Source: Candolleomyces eurysporus (Eukaryota > Basidiomycota > Agaricomycetes > Agaricales > Psathyrellaceae). Taken from it: a stretch of DNA of 64,000 nucleotides. The notes below the pieces were generated by a model, which saw only the letters and a program-made list of their open reading frames with translations, made no database searches and was not told where the DNA came from. How positions within the stretch are numbered: position 1 is the first letter of the stretch; each line of letters opens with the position of its first letter. The translations under genes were made by a program, and so were the position numbers. Positions 48,901-60,669 of this stretch are shown here, one piece after another. The stretch is from NCBI GenBank assembly GCA_027579435.1, contig JANBPK010001060.1, positions 18,445-82,444 on the forward strand. The letters are read 5' to 3'.

Positions 48901-49524
48901 ATAGTGGGGCACGATACTATGCTTTCATCTAGCAACTCCTCAGTGAACCCTTTAATTTTTGTAGGAGGACATGCCAATCATTTGACTAGGGGTCATTTAC
49001 ATCTGCCGGGGCTCATATGTGGGTACATAATCGAATAGTATTTGTTGACTCTGAGAAACCAAATGCCGTTCATGCTTTATCTTTTTATTATTTCTTCGAC
49101 TCGGATGGAAGTAATTATACCTTCAATGCAGCTATGCAGCCCTGACATCGCTTCTTCGAGAGCTTCTACAGCGCCGTTCTGCTCAGATTGTGATAGATAA
49201 GCTCGAGCAAGATATTTGAGTATTGTCTAGCCAAATGAGCGGGAGTTCCAAACCGATATGCATTTCATTGTACGTACGGTACTGAACAAGATACTGGAGA
49301 ATGAAGATTGGAGATTGGAACGTTCACATGCAGAAGAAGCAGGTGCCTCTACATACGCAAGCCAGCATTCCTTCAGGAGTCGTAAACAGAGCAAAGAAAG
49401 ATTAGAGTGCCAGACAGTGAGTGCGAGAATGCGATGCCAAACGAGCCCACCGCAGGTTGGAACGAGTCATTCCAAGGTGCGGCCACGACAGACGTAGCAG
49501 AGAGGTACAGAAGTGGCTTTGGCT
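48901..49524. other. Intergenic between T copy and aconitase remnant C
   Basis: No gene. 49000-49480 matches 60160-60640, including the CTTTATC...ATTATTT block and a short NLR-end-like stretch near 49140-49200 (GAAGCTCTCGAAGAAGCG on the minus strand). It looks like decayed NLR 3' sequence. Confidence 0.4.
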
Positions 49525-50995
49525 TGAACCATTCAATCCAGATTTCGTTGAGAGTGTGGGCCAAGGGAATTGACTATAAAACAAGAAATATCAGCGTCGA
49601 TTCAACAATGTCTGCAAGGCACGTACATCCTTGGTACTACCCTCATGCTTGGCGACGAGGGTCAAGCTCTTGCCAGGAGCAAAGGTGTCCAAGCCGACAA
49701 TGTCAACCTTGTCGTTTGGCGAAACCTTGTCGTAGTCGGTAGGTTCAACGAAAGTGAGAGGAAGGATAACGCACTTCTTAACGTTGGTCTCGCGAATACG
49801 AGCGAAGGTGCGGGTAACTGATGATGGCAAGACCACCAGGTAATCAGGGCTCGAAAGCAGCGCGCTCACGGGAAGAATCTTCGTCATAATTGTGGTCACC
49901 GATGACGACCCACTTGATGCCACAGTCACGGTATGTAGTAGGCAGCGGTTTGAGGATTCGGAATTCCGCCACACTCGCCGGCAATCTGGTTCTTGACGTT
50001 GTTAGCCTCGTTGTTCTCGAAGCTGATAGCACCAATCACACGGTTCTCTGTAAAGGGGTTAGCAACTGACTACGAGCTCAGTGGAAGATGATGATAACTC
50101 ACGAGAGATGTTATAGAGATGTCCACGTTACTTTAACCAGGGCCACCGGCAGGGACATGATTGGTTGTGTACTTGCCTTCAATATTCATGAGGATTGGGA
50201 GGTCGGTGGGTGCGCCAGTCCAGAGTTGGAGACGCTGGGCACAGTTGCTCTTGGGTTCGACGGCGACTTTGATGCTGGTGAGGTCTTCAAGGGGAGGTTG
50301 GAAGGAGTGGTTGACATGGTCATAGCCACAGGGGACCTCGAGCTTGAAGAGCTTGCCATCAGCTTTCTGTCAAAAGGTTGAAGATGCGCTTCCAGTGAAT
50401 TCCAAAGCGGTGGTCATTTCGGGAAATGCAATGAAGTCATGGGTGGCGGGGTTAACAAACGGTGAAGTAACGGTTGTGAGAAGGGATGACTGGATCACAA
50501 GCCAGCAAGAAAGATTGGATGAAAGCCCAAGGACATAAACGACACACTAGTGAAGTTCTTGTCCTTCTTGAGGTCCCGCCCATCCCATTGACCGAAACGA
50601 GGACCGCAGGCGTTGGCAAGAACGATGACCACATTCCGCAATCCGACCGTCAAGGGCAACGGTGGCAACGGTATGCTAGCTCTCGAAGTCGACGCCATTT
50701 TGCTCGACGATAGAGGCAGAACAGCTCGACCAGTCGTTCTTCGCCTCTTCTGTTTTGAAGGTGGAAGTCGCGGGATCGATCTTAAGGAAACCACTTAGAT
50801 AGGGCTCCAACTCAGAGAAGTTTCACGAATTAATATGCACTGGCTACATCCCTGACGGTAAATATACCAGCAACCTGGAGGTGACACCTGCACGGAATGT
50901 TAGGAATTGATGACCTTTGAGAGCAAGCAAACACGTACCTTGGGACTGGTCCAGCCGCCAATCTCTCCAGTGAGGACCCATTTCCACTCATAGTC
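49525..50995 (-). pseudogene. Aconitase remnant C
   Basis: Read on the - strand from 50995: TGEIGGWTSP, then an intact-looking intron (about 50939-50890), LQVAGI, then DPATS / NDWSSCSA, then a degenerate VLANACGP match, [23 protein letters not shown] (about 49850-49905), FARIRETNVKKC (about 49770-49805), DYDKVSPNDKVDIVGLDTFAPG (about 49670-49735) and HTLNEIWIEWFK (about 49530-49565). Frames change repeatedly. This is the copy with the best C-terminal third. It corresponds to remnant E, about 11.2 kb away. Confidence 0.8.
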
Positions 50996-51759
50996 GGTAG
51001 ATTGTGAGGTGTGGAACACCAGTTGGGTTGCAGCAACAGTGAAAGCTGGAGAGCGAGCAGAATAATGTGTGTACTTGCTTGTCCCCTCGGCTGAACCAGT
51101 TCTCGACGCTGATTGGCTTTGAAAGGTTCAACGATTCATTTCTCTCTGCCGCGGCTCGCAGAGCTCCTGAACCCTCAAGATGGGTAATTGAGGACATCGA
51201 CCGTTCGTGCCTTTGTTTCTCACCTGGTGAGTTTCTTCCCGTCTCTCGTGCTACATAGCTGATCTTGTATGTTTATCCCTTCCCGGTTAGCGTCAATGCA
51301 ATTCAACGATCACCCTCTCAACTTGTAACTGGGCTTCGTGCTCGCCTTTCGTTACCGCGCCAAACAAGCTGAGGCCTTTCTGCCGCTGATTAACGGACCG
51401 CTGCCCCAAACTCTTGCGCTCGTATTTCGAGGTTTTCGGCGACGCCAGTTTTGTTCCGCCCTACTCCCCAACACCTCTCCTCCACCACTCCCTCCCTACC
51501 TTCCCTTTGGAGATCCATGAATCCCTGAAGATATCGATGTTGTCTTTGCCCTGCAGACAAGGACACGGTGCCGGTGTCAGTCCTCTCCGGTCCCTCATAC
51601 CCTCAACATCATCTCCCATTACCGCCATCGCAAATGCGGCTTTGTCACTATCCTACGATCCCAACTCAGCGCAAGGGAAGGACGCTCGCTCGTCTCAGAC
51701 GCTAGAATTCTCCCAACAGGGTTGAGGGTGCCAGTGTGTTGTGGACGTTCCAGCAAACA
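50996..51759. repeat. Segment between aconitase remnant C and R1 (right copy 1)
   Basis: No gene. The whole stretch is repeated at about 62171-62945, including TGGCTTTGAAAGGTTCAAC, the GCCTTTCTGCCGCTGATTA block and the CCCAACTCAGCGCAA block. Confidence 0.7.
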
Positions 51760-52468
51760 TGTGAAACCCTCATTCCATGCTCTTAATCCTCATCAGGCGA
51801 GGATGGGCGGCCGAGGTTTCAGCAGGGATGGGTAGGGTTGCTCGTGGTGGGAAGGTGTGGAATTCGGAATGTGCTCGCCTCGAAGCTGGGAAAGTTCGAA
51901 TACGGAAGAAAACAACAGCAGTATGGCATGATGGCCCAGAGAGTGCGAAGCAAGACAGGGGTCTGTTAGCACCCATCGTAGCCGGTGGATGGGCGAAGAC
52001 AGTGTTCACACACTCTAGGAGTCTCAGACGGCTTGGTGTGTCTTTTAATCTTCCTCCCCCGCTCAAAAACCGACAATGTACCCTCTGAAACTCTCGAAAC
52101 AGATCGTTAGCAACTCCGGATAACGGAGAGCAATCCTTCATCTTCTCATTACCTGGCAGCTCATTTTGGCACACCCTGATCGCTACCTGGCCGTTGACGT
52201 GGAGCAAGATATCAAGAGATTGAAGTTGCGTTTGATGACAGCTTAGGTTACTCATGGGCATGTATGGGGCCGGGCTATCCATTCTGCAACCCACGCCGAG
52301 CACGATCGATACAACCACATAAATACATTGACAATGATACAATTGTGTAAATACATAAACTAGTCCAAAAACACCCTTTCACTACTACTCCGAAGCAGAT
52401 GCTGTCACAAACAAAGCAAATAAGCCAGCGGTAGAAGAAGCCACCTTTTCTTCCAGCTCGGAGGTGGT
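51760..52468 (-). repeat. R1 repeat: NLR7 3' flank
   Basis: Follows the NLR7 stop. Inverted relative of 2870-3480 and direct relative of 62950-63654. No gene. Confidence 0.7.
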
Positions 52469-55400
52469 TCATGCAGCCAATTCCGCCTTCAGATCTTTGA
52501 TTTCTCTGCAATCTCGGTCATCTCCAGTAGCTTCACGCCGTGTTTCGAGAAGCTGGACAAATTTTTTAACATGACCCGCCCTGTATCTGTGTCCAGAAGG
52601 GCGGAGGATAAGCAGTTCCCGACGCAACGAGATCGCTTCATCGAGAACTTCCACAGCTCCATCCTGCTCAAACTGGGACAGATACGCTTCAGCAAGAATA
52701 TCGAGAGTTGTATGTCGAAGTGGGTGGGGTGCAGGACGAAGTGCCAGCCCCTCACGACCCAGTGAAATGCTCTCGTTCAGGGTCCCAATATCTTTGTTGT
52801 GCCGATAAAGAGCATGGAGACAGCGAGCAAGATTGTTGAGCGAGTAGGAGCGATTTGGGTGGGGTGCAGGGCGCAGCCCAAGCGCTTCGCGATGGAGTGA
52901 AATGGCCTCGTTCAATGCCCTGATGTCACCATTGCACCCATGAAGACGATCAAGAGCATTGGCAAGGTTGTTGAGCAACTTGGAGCGATCTGGGTGGGGT
53001 GCAGGGAGGAGTGCGAGTGCTTCACGATGCAGGGAAATGGCCTCATTCAATCCATCAATGTCCTGATTACAGTTATAAAGAGATTTAAGAGCACCGGCAA
53101 GGTTGTTGAGCGACGACGGGCGATCTGGGTGGGGTACAGGGCGGAGTGCAAGTGCATCACGATGCAGTGAAATGGCCTCGTTCAGTGCGTCAATGTCCCC
53201 ATTGTGCTCATAAAGAAAATTGAGACTACCGGCAAGGTTGTTGAGCGACACGGAGTGATCTGGATGGTGTACAGGGCAGAGTTCAAGAGCTTCACGTTCC
53301 AGTGAAATAATCTCATTCAATGCTTCGAGGCAACCATTGCGATGATAAAATTCCTTGAGAGCATTGGCGAGACTGGTTAGACACCTGTTACGATCTGGGT
53401 GGGGCGTCGGGCTGAGTGTGACCGCCATCCGGGAACATGAAATGGCTTCATCGAGGATGTCGCTATCTCCGTTCTGTCGGTAACATAACCCGAGTGCGGT
53501 AGCAATGTTGTCGAGTGTTTCTCCACGGCTGGGGTGTGGGTCCGGCCGGAGATGTAATGCATGTCGAAAGACCACCACAGCCTCCTCATACATCTGGAGG
53601 TTACCTGTCCGGTTACCCCTTGCACGATAGCACCTCCCGAGCTCTGACCAACCCTCTGCATCACCACCCTCAATCCTTACAGCAACCTCTAAACAAGCCA
53701 CCTGGAATCCCCAATGATCTCCGCCAGTTTTGCACAGCCGACGTGCCACCTTCCTCAGAGCCAATGCCATCCCGTCCTCCCCTCGAACATCCTTCACCGT
53801 TGAGTCAACCTCCCCGGCCAGTAAGCCTTTGAGAAGCAATGTTGCCCATCGTCCGTGGGTGTTAGGGATCATTCGCAGCGTCGAACAATGTTCCGTCTGT
53901 GACCATTCATTGTTCGAGCGTGGGGTACCGTTGACTACATGGTGTGGCCAGTACTTCACAGCATAATGCTGGAGCGGACGAAGGGGGTAGTCGTTGTGCA
54001 AGGAAGAATGCAGCAGGATGGTAAGTTGCTTGAGACAAGTCAAGCCTATCGCAGAGTGGGAATCGAAGGTGGAGATGGCGAAAGAGGTGTTTGTCGTTGG
54101 TGCCCGGATATACTCGAGAAATGATAGATGGAATAGCGTCGTTGCTGGATGGATCATCGTTCCTGAGCTGTGGGGAGGGGATCGCGTCTGGAGAGCGGAG
54201 AGAGCGAATTGAATCTCATTTACAAGGTGTGGCGGGATTCCAGTAAGCGTGGAAAAGTCTACCAGGGAAAGTGGTTCCTGGAGGACAGAAGTCGCCCCCA
54301 TAAGCCATCGGAAATACTTCTGGGCATCGGGCGACGGGAAAAGCCGCTTGAGCGCATTGCAATACAAGTCGCCGAGCCTATCACTACCACCAACTTGCCG
54401 CCGACTTCCGACTATCTCTTCAAGGATTTTGTGGGGTGGGGACTTGCTGAATGAGTGAGAAAGCACCGCAATCACTGTCGATGCCCATACTGGAAGTCCG
54501 CCTGAAAGCTCCGTAAGCTTTTCGACGTCTAGAGAACTAGCTTTCCGCCCATCCACCCACGGAACCATCTCCAGATATTTCTGAAAGTACGCCTTGATAA
54601 CCGAGTTCGAAATCGGGCCGAGGGCGTATGTGTAAATCGAAACACTGTCGATACCGGGTAAGCGGGAAGCGCATGGGTTTAAACGATCCGTCAGGATGAA
54701 TTTGACGACAGAACTTTCCGAATTGAGGAAAGCGAGCGCCTTGGTGAATGTTGGGTGATCTGGCCATTCGTCCATAGCGTCCATGATGATGATCAGGGGT
54801 TGTGGGTGGCCGAGTGACCGCAACGGTTCGAGGATGTACTTTTGGAGATGGTTTTCTAGCGAGGTGCCATGACATTGATCCATCGCCTCCACAATCTTTG
54901 GGATCGCTCGAGGATGAATACATCCGATTTCGTGAGCGACCATCTTGATGATCGTCTCGGGGTCCAAAGATTCCATCCGAATGGCGCTTATGAAAATGGA
55001 GGCAGCCAACCGACCCGCTAAGCGAAACTCGTCTGAGAGATGGCCAGCGAGACTGGTTTTCCCAATACCAGCTGGCCCATGGATGCACAGGACGAGGATG
55101 GCCGAATTTAATTCCTGCTCGCACAGCCTGTCAACGTCTGGCTTCCGACTGTTAGGTAGGTACTCGACCCGCGTCCTACTCATGTTCGGATGCTTTGGGA
55201 GTGTACTCAAGCGTCCTCGTTCTGAACCGGCACCCTGTCAGTGATTCCGTCGATATTTCGAATTCAACTGTTCACGTACGAATTTCGAGAATATTCTGCT
55301 GCGTCCCCACGTTGAATATGACGTCCCTCGTTTCAAAATTATGTGCACCCTCAAAAAAGGATATCGGCTGTGGCCCCGACAAGGAAGGTACCCGGGGACA

Positions 55401-55811
55401 ATGGGAAGATGACAATCGATCCTGAGGGTTGGGCAATGCTGTGGTTTCGCTGCGGCTTGTGGTGGGGAGGATTGATGACTGGGAGATGTGGTCTTGAGTC
55501 TGTGCGGAGGTGGAAGCTGCGGGGAAGGTGGCATTCGCGCCAGAGCCTGAGGATTCGACTCGTTTGCGTTTGTTCATGGAGGACTGCATTGACGTCTGAG
55601 AGATGGAACCTTGAACACTTGACGCCGTGGGGTGGTTTGCAAGAAGCAGGATGGATGATGTAGAGGAATCATGAGGTGTCGACGGCCCAGAGTCCGTGTT
55701 TGGAGGTTCGGCCACGAGTTGAGAGTGCTCAACAGCTGATTTGTTTTTGCGTCCCTTGCCAGCCCTAGAAGGACGGGCCATAAGACGGGGCTTCTTAGAC
55801 TTGGGGAGCAT
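52469..55811 (-). CDS. NLR7: NACHT-TPR protein, two exons
   Basis: Exon 1 is 55811-55280 (starts MLPKSKKPRLMARPSRAGKG, a third N-terminal type), the intron is 55279-55222 (GTACGT...TTCAG, 58 bp) and exon 2 is 55221-52469. Predicted length is 1094 aa. Walker A GPAGIGKTSLAG carries Thr-Ser where the others have Ser/Thr-Thr. Walker B is IIIMDAMDEW, followed by PDHP where the other NLRs have RDHP. Then KFILTDR, SGGLPVWAS, YWPHHVVNG and about nine 45-residue repeats follow. No N bases. Exon 1 combines a basic start (like NLR3/6) with a middle (MQSS, VES, AASTSA) more like NLR2/4. Confidence 0.92.
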
Positions 55812-57304
55812 TGTGTGGGGGATGGAGGGAATTCAGCGGGGGTGGATGAGGGGAGGAAGCAATCAGTGGACCTTCCCAAACCAACCCTTAACACAGGTTG
55901 GGCACGCGGTGTCCGTGCACAAGCGGCCAAATTAGGATGGGGCTGTGATGCTCGATAGACGCCCGTAATCCAGTGAAATGCTGTGTGTACCATATCATCG
56001 TCAGTCGTTGCATACGCAGCGTAACTGGTCACATACGAATGAAGCTGGGTCCCTTCAGCACGTTGAAGCTCAGTAAGTCAAAGATGGGGACTTGGCATGA
56101 AAATAGGAACGCAGGGGTACGACGAACATGGTTCTGTTCTTGTCCTCGAGCGCACAGCCTGAGCACCGCAGTCATTTGAGCCCAGCCTGTTCTTAATATT
56201 CGGACATCTCCGACCTTGGCGTTCCTCACGAGTGCATCGTGTCCCGATGCCCTTTCATTTTTCGAAATTCAATGTGATTCGTGAAGAGGTTGATAGCCTC
56301 ACAGCTGCGTAGAAGTAGCGACCCTGTGTAGTCACGCACAATTAGCGTGAGCTCAAGATCGAACGACAATCGAAGACTTACCTGAGACCCCCATCCTGTT
56401 TTGAAGCCAAAGTCCATTGCCTGCAACGAAGCGAAGAAATTTAGTACCACATTGAATCGGCACAATGGCCGTGGATTAGAGAGACACTCACCTAATTACT
56501 ACTGAGCCCCAATAGCAAAACCTCCCAGCTGCATCGAGGCGTCCCGAATTCGACCCAACGAGATCAGCGCCCGAGCTTCTTCCATGAGTACGCGAACATG
56601 GCTGACGCAAAAGAGAGTTAGAACATTTGGATAGTTACAAGCTTTACGGCGCTTTTATGCCCGTTCGATCGAGCCGCGTTGGAAGAAAGAGGCGCACCGG
56701 TGTATCCTCAGTGCAGGAATCCATTGATCATAGGTAGTCCCAAAGCGATATCCATTTCTTTGGACACTAGATCATTACACGGAGCAAGGAACCAGAAGCT
56801 AGATGAAGGAACGTTCAGATGCAGGAGAGGCAAGCGCCTCTAACTCCAGGGGTCGTACACAAAGCAAATGAAAATTAAGAATGCTAGAGAAAGTGTATGT
56901 GTGTGTGACAGCGAGAGATAAAAGACGAGGGAAGAAGAGACGATGCGATGCCAAGCAAGTCCACCACAGCATGAACTACTCGGAATATTTTCACCTTTAT
57001 CCTCCTGACGTTGCCGCAGCTACATAGACACGCAGTAGTCGAAACGATGATTCCAACGTGCGGCCACTACAGAAGTAGCAGGGAGGAAGGTAGAGCGAGA
57101 AACGAGTGGAGAGGAGATATACACGAAATGATACATACACGATCTTTTGACTTGCCGATAGATGGCCTGAGCCACCCAACTCAGGCGACAGAGCGTCACC
57201 TCATTATCGATAACAACGACGGCGACGACCCTGTGGCTCCAGTCACCGATACGAAGACCCAGCCTTTGCCTTTGCATCGGCGGCTGGCAAATTGAGGGAA
57301 GAGT
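55812..57304. other. NLR7 upstream region
   Basis: No intact gene. It resembles the regions before NLR2 and NLR4. It includes the W segment (about 56490-56620, minus strand, with the open stretch LMEEARALISLGRIRDA) and the aconitase 3' flank (about 57000-57290, minus strand), whose CT tract is absent. Promoter presumably lies within the first few hundred bases. Confidence 0.45.
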
Positions 57305-58600
57305 CAAGCTTGAACCATTCAATCTGGCCTTCGTTGAAGGTATGGGCCAAGCAAGGGGATTTCCTGTAAAAACAGCAAAGTTAGCCACGAATACTAAAAG
57401 AAACAAGCAATCGGAAATACGCACATTCTTCATACCGTCCTCATGCTTGGCGACGAGGCCAAGTTCTTGCCGGAAGCAAAGGAGTCCAAGCCGAAAACGT
57501 CAACCTTGTCGTTGGCTGGACTGTGTCATGATTGGCAGGGTCGGCAAAGGTGAGAGTAAGTATATCTTTCTTCTTCGAGTTGGTCCGGTGAATACGGGCG
57601 AAGGAGCGGGTGATAATGGCGAAGCCACAAAGAAATCGGAGTTCGAGAGCAGCACGCTCACGGAAAGACCCTCATCGTAGTTGTGGTTGCCGATAACGAC
57701 CCACTTGATGCCAGCAGTGGCTTGAAGACTCGGAACTTCACCGTACTCGGTAATTTGGGTCTTGAACTTGTTAACCTCGTTGTTCTCGATGTTGACAGCA
57801 CCAATGATGCAGTTCTCTGTAGAATGGTTAGCAAGTGACCATGAGATTAGTGGAAGATGATAATCCGCGAAAGAAGATATTGGAGATGTCCACGGTACTT
57901 CAAACAGCGCCACCAGCAGGGATAGACCTTGATGAGGATACAAAAATCGGTGGATGCGGCACTCCAGGGTTCGAAATGCTGGAGACGATTGCTCNTTGGG
58001 GTCGCGACTTCAAGTTTGACGCTGGCACGGTCTTTGTGAAGAGGTTGGAAGGTGTTCTGACCATGGCCATAGCTACACGGGGCGTTAAACGTGAAGGGCT
58101 TGTCCACAGCACCGGTGAGCATATGTGTCGGGTCAAGGGGTTGAAGGTGAGTTTCTAGAAAACGCCAAAGCAGTCACAGTGATGTCGGGGAATAGGTGGT
58201 GGGGTTAGCATCGTCATGTTGAGGTTGGACAGAGGGACAACTACATCACAAGTCAGCAAGAGAAACAATAAAAGTACAGGGATGACGCACCAGTGTCCCT
58301 TTCGCCCTTCTTTATATCTTGCCTATCCAATTGGCCGAGACAAGAACCACAGGCGTTGGCAAGGACCCTCGAAGTCCTCAATCTGACTGTCATGAGTAGT
58401 AATATGAAATTGCTTGTATCCAGAGGTCTCTCTCTTGAAGTCGAGGCCAAGTGCCTTGGTTTGCTTGATGATGGAAAAAGAACAGGCCATGTCGCCGTAC
58501 GAGTTGGTGCACAAACCAATAGGACCGACTCATCAATTCCGCCAACTTGGAACATCGCGCGTAAAGGGACCGTTGAAGTGGGCTCCAATTCTGAGAGGTT
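57305..58600 (-). pseudogene. Aconitase remnant D
   Basis: Landmarks on the - strand from 58600: CTNSYGDMACSFSIIKQ in pieces (about 58440-58510), VLANACGSCLGQLDRQDIKKGE (about 58295-58365), HMLTG...KPFTFNAP (about 58080-58145), NCIIGAVNIENNE (about 57770-57810), GNHNYDEG (about 57670-57700), FARIHRT (about 57580-57600) and HTFNEGQIEWFK (about 57305-57340). Several frameshifts. An N lies at 57995. Its N-terminal landmarks are the clearest of all copies, which confirms the aconitase identity. It is upstream of NLR7 on the same strand. Confidence 0.82.
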
Positions 58601-58639
58601 CTGTAGACAAATCTGAGCAACAAGCTATCGGAAGACAAG

Positions 58640-60060
58640 GGACCAAGACTGCCGGTTGATTGGAGCCTGGAGAGGTCGGACTTGAGGCCGGCTGTTTGGC
58701 AACACCGCTTGGTGGCGGGCGCCAAACAAAGATGGAGCAGGTCTTTCCTTTATGCCAGCTCTTGCCAGTCGAGCTAATCTTGCCAAACGAGAATCAAGCT
58801 GATATGCGTAACCTGCTCCCCCTTTGCGCTCCGAACTCGCGTTTCGAGTTTCTTCGCAGCACCTAATCTCGCGCCGTCCTCGCTCTCAAGACTCATCAGC
58901 CAACCGACTCCCGCACGCTCATAATTGGACAGTTAGGCTGGAATTTGTGCACCGTATACCTGGGATGGTTTCCATCGGTTCTTGGAGCAATTAATCTCTA
59001 CCTGTCCGCTGAGTTGTATGTGGATCTGGTACCGCCAACGGTTATTAAAACTATCTCTTCCATTCAAACTTCATCGCTGACCTTTTTTCTTTGCAGATCT
59101 CACCGCTAAACTTGTAAATTTCAGCTCCAGCCTCCCGTATTCCATCACAATCGGGCAAGACGATGATCAACAACCGTCCTCCCAGATTACTTAGATCAAA
59201 CACTTTACCCTTCCGCCTCTCACGTCCGCATCCCTGGTATGCGTGCTGCATGCCCACATGCTCACTCGTTCGTCATCGATGGGAGAGGAATCCGTTTTCC
59301 GCGTCACCCATTTTTCACGATTAGCCAACTCCCAGACATAGCCAAGATTGAAGCTCAAGGGCTGAGGGCAATATCGATGTTGCTTTTGTGCTGCGGTGGC
59401 CCGGGTCGGGCTGAACGTCGGGGCTCGGAGCGCACTCGCCGTTCCTTATCACTCTCATTTGATGTCGCCTTCCGTCCATTGCCTACTCAAGCCAACCTCG
59501 CCATCCTCCATCTCACCAGCTCACCGTTTTATGCCAAGGATCTCTTTCCCAATTATAGAGAGGCCCGCTAGGGACGCAGATGTACCGACGGAAGTGTTAC
59601 TGATCTCGGCGAATCTGGAGGTTGCACGGGTGATGGTCACCGAGTTCTAGGCTATGTGTGGATTTTGGAGAGAGACGTGCGTCGAAGCACCGCATGTACG
59701 ACTAGGAGTAGCAATGGGCGAGGGAAAATGGGACGGAATTCGAGTGTCAGGACTAGGAAGGGATGAAGGGCCGAGTTGCGGAGTCAAAGTCTTCGCTCAC
59801 TCGAACCTCCTGAATCTTTGCTCAAGCAACGGTTGCCTGGGTCTTCCAAGATCGAGATTCAGATGCCATTTTGTTCATCGAGGTATGCTCATATCCGCCC
59901 TATCGATATTTCTCTGTGTCACTACCTTTGTTACTCTTAGTCGCTTGAGGAGCAAGCAAACAAAACCCGGGAAGCACGAACGCGGACTCTTGGAGAGCAG
60001 TCAACCATGACGATCGAAGATCAGGCTTCGTTGCCAAATCTCGAGAGGAACGGAGAACGG
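58640..60060 (+). repeat. T segment, right copy 2
   Basis: Same orientation and order as 47340-48900, but shorter. Conserved blocks are CGAGCTAATCTTGCCAAAC, ATCACAATCGGGCA and ATCGATGGGA. No continuous frame. Confidence 0.6.
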
Positions 60061-60669
60061 GTTCGCCTATCCCGGTAGACTATACTTTCATCCGGCAACT
60101 CAGCGAACCCTATAATTTTTTTAAGAGGACATGCCAATCATTCGCCAGGGGCCATTTCCTCTGCCGCAACTCGCATGTGGGTAAATAATCGAATAGAATT
60201 TGTTGACTTGGAAGGACATGTTCTGAGAAACCAACGGCCGTTCATGTGTTTATCTTCTGATCATTTTCTCGGATGCAAGTGATTCTGCCTTCAATGCAAC
60301 TAATGCAGCCCCGGCGCTTCATTGAGAGCTTCCACGCCGCGCTTCTGCTCGAAACGGAGTAGATACACTTGAGTAAGGTATTTGAGTCTTGAATAGCAGT
60401 GGCTGGTAGTTCCGAAGCGATATCCGTTATTGTATGTACGGCACTGAGCAAGAAACTGGAGATTGGAACGTCAACATGCAGGAGAAGTAGGCGGCTCTAC
60501 ATAGGCAAACCAGCATTCCTTCAGGAGTCATAAACAGAGCAAAGAAGAATTAGGGCGCTAGGTAGTGCGAGGATGCGATGCCAACAAGCCCACCACACGT
60601 TGGAACGAGTCATTCCAATGTGCGGCCCCTGCAGACATAGCAGAGAGGTACAGAGGCGGCCTCGGCTTG
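60061..60669. other. Intergenic before aconitase remnant E
   Basis: Matches 48900-49524. No gene. A short NLR-end-like decayed piece is at about 60270-60350. Confidence 0.4.
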
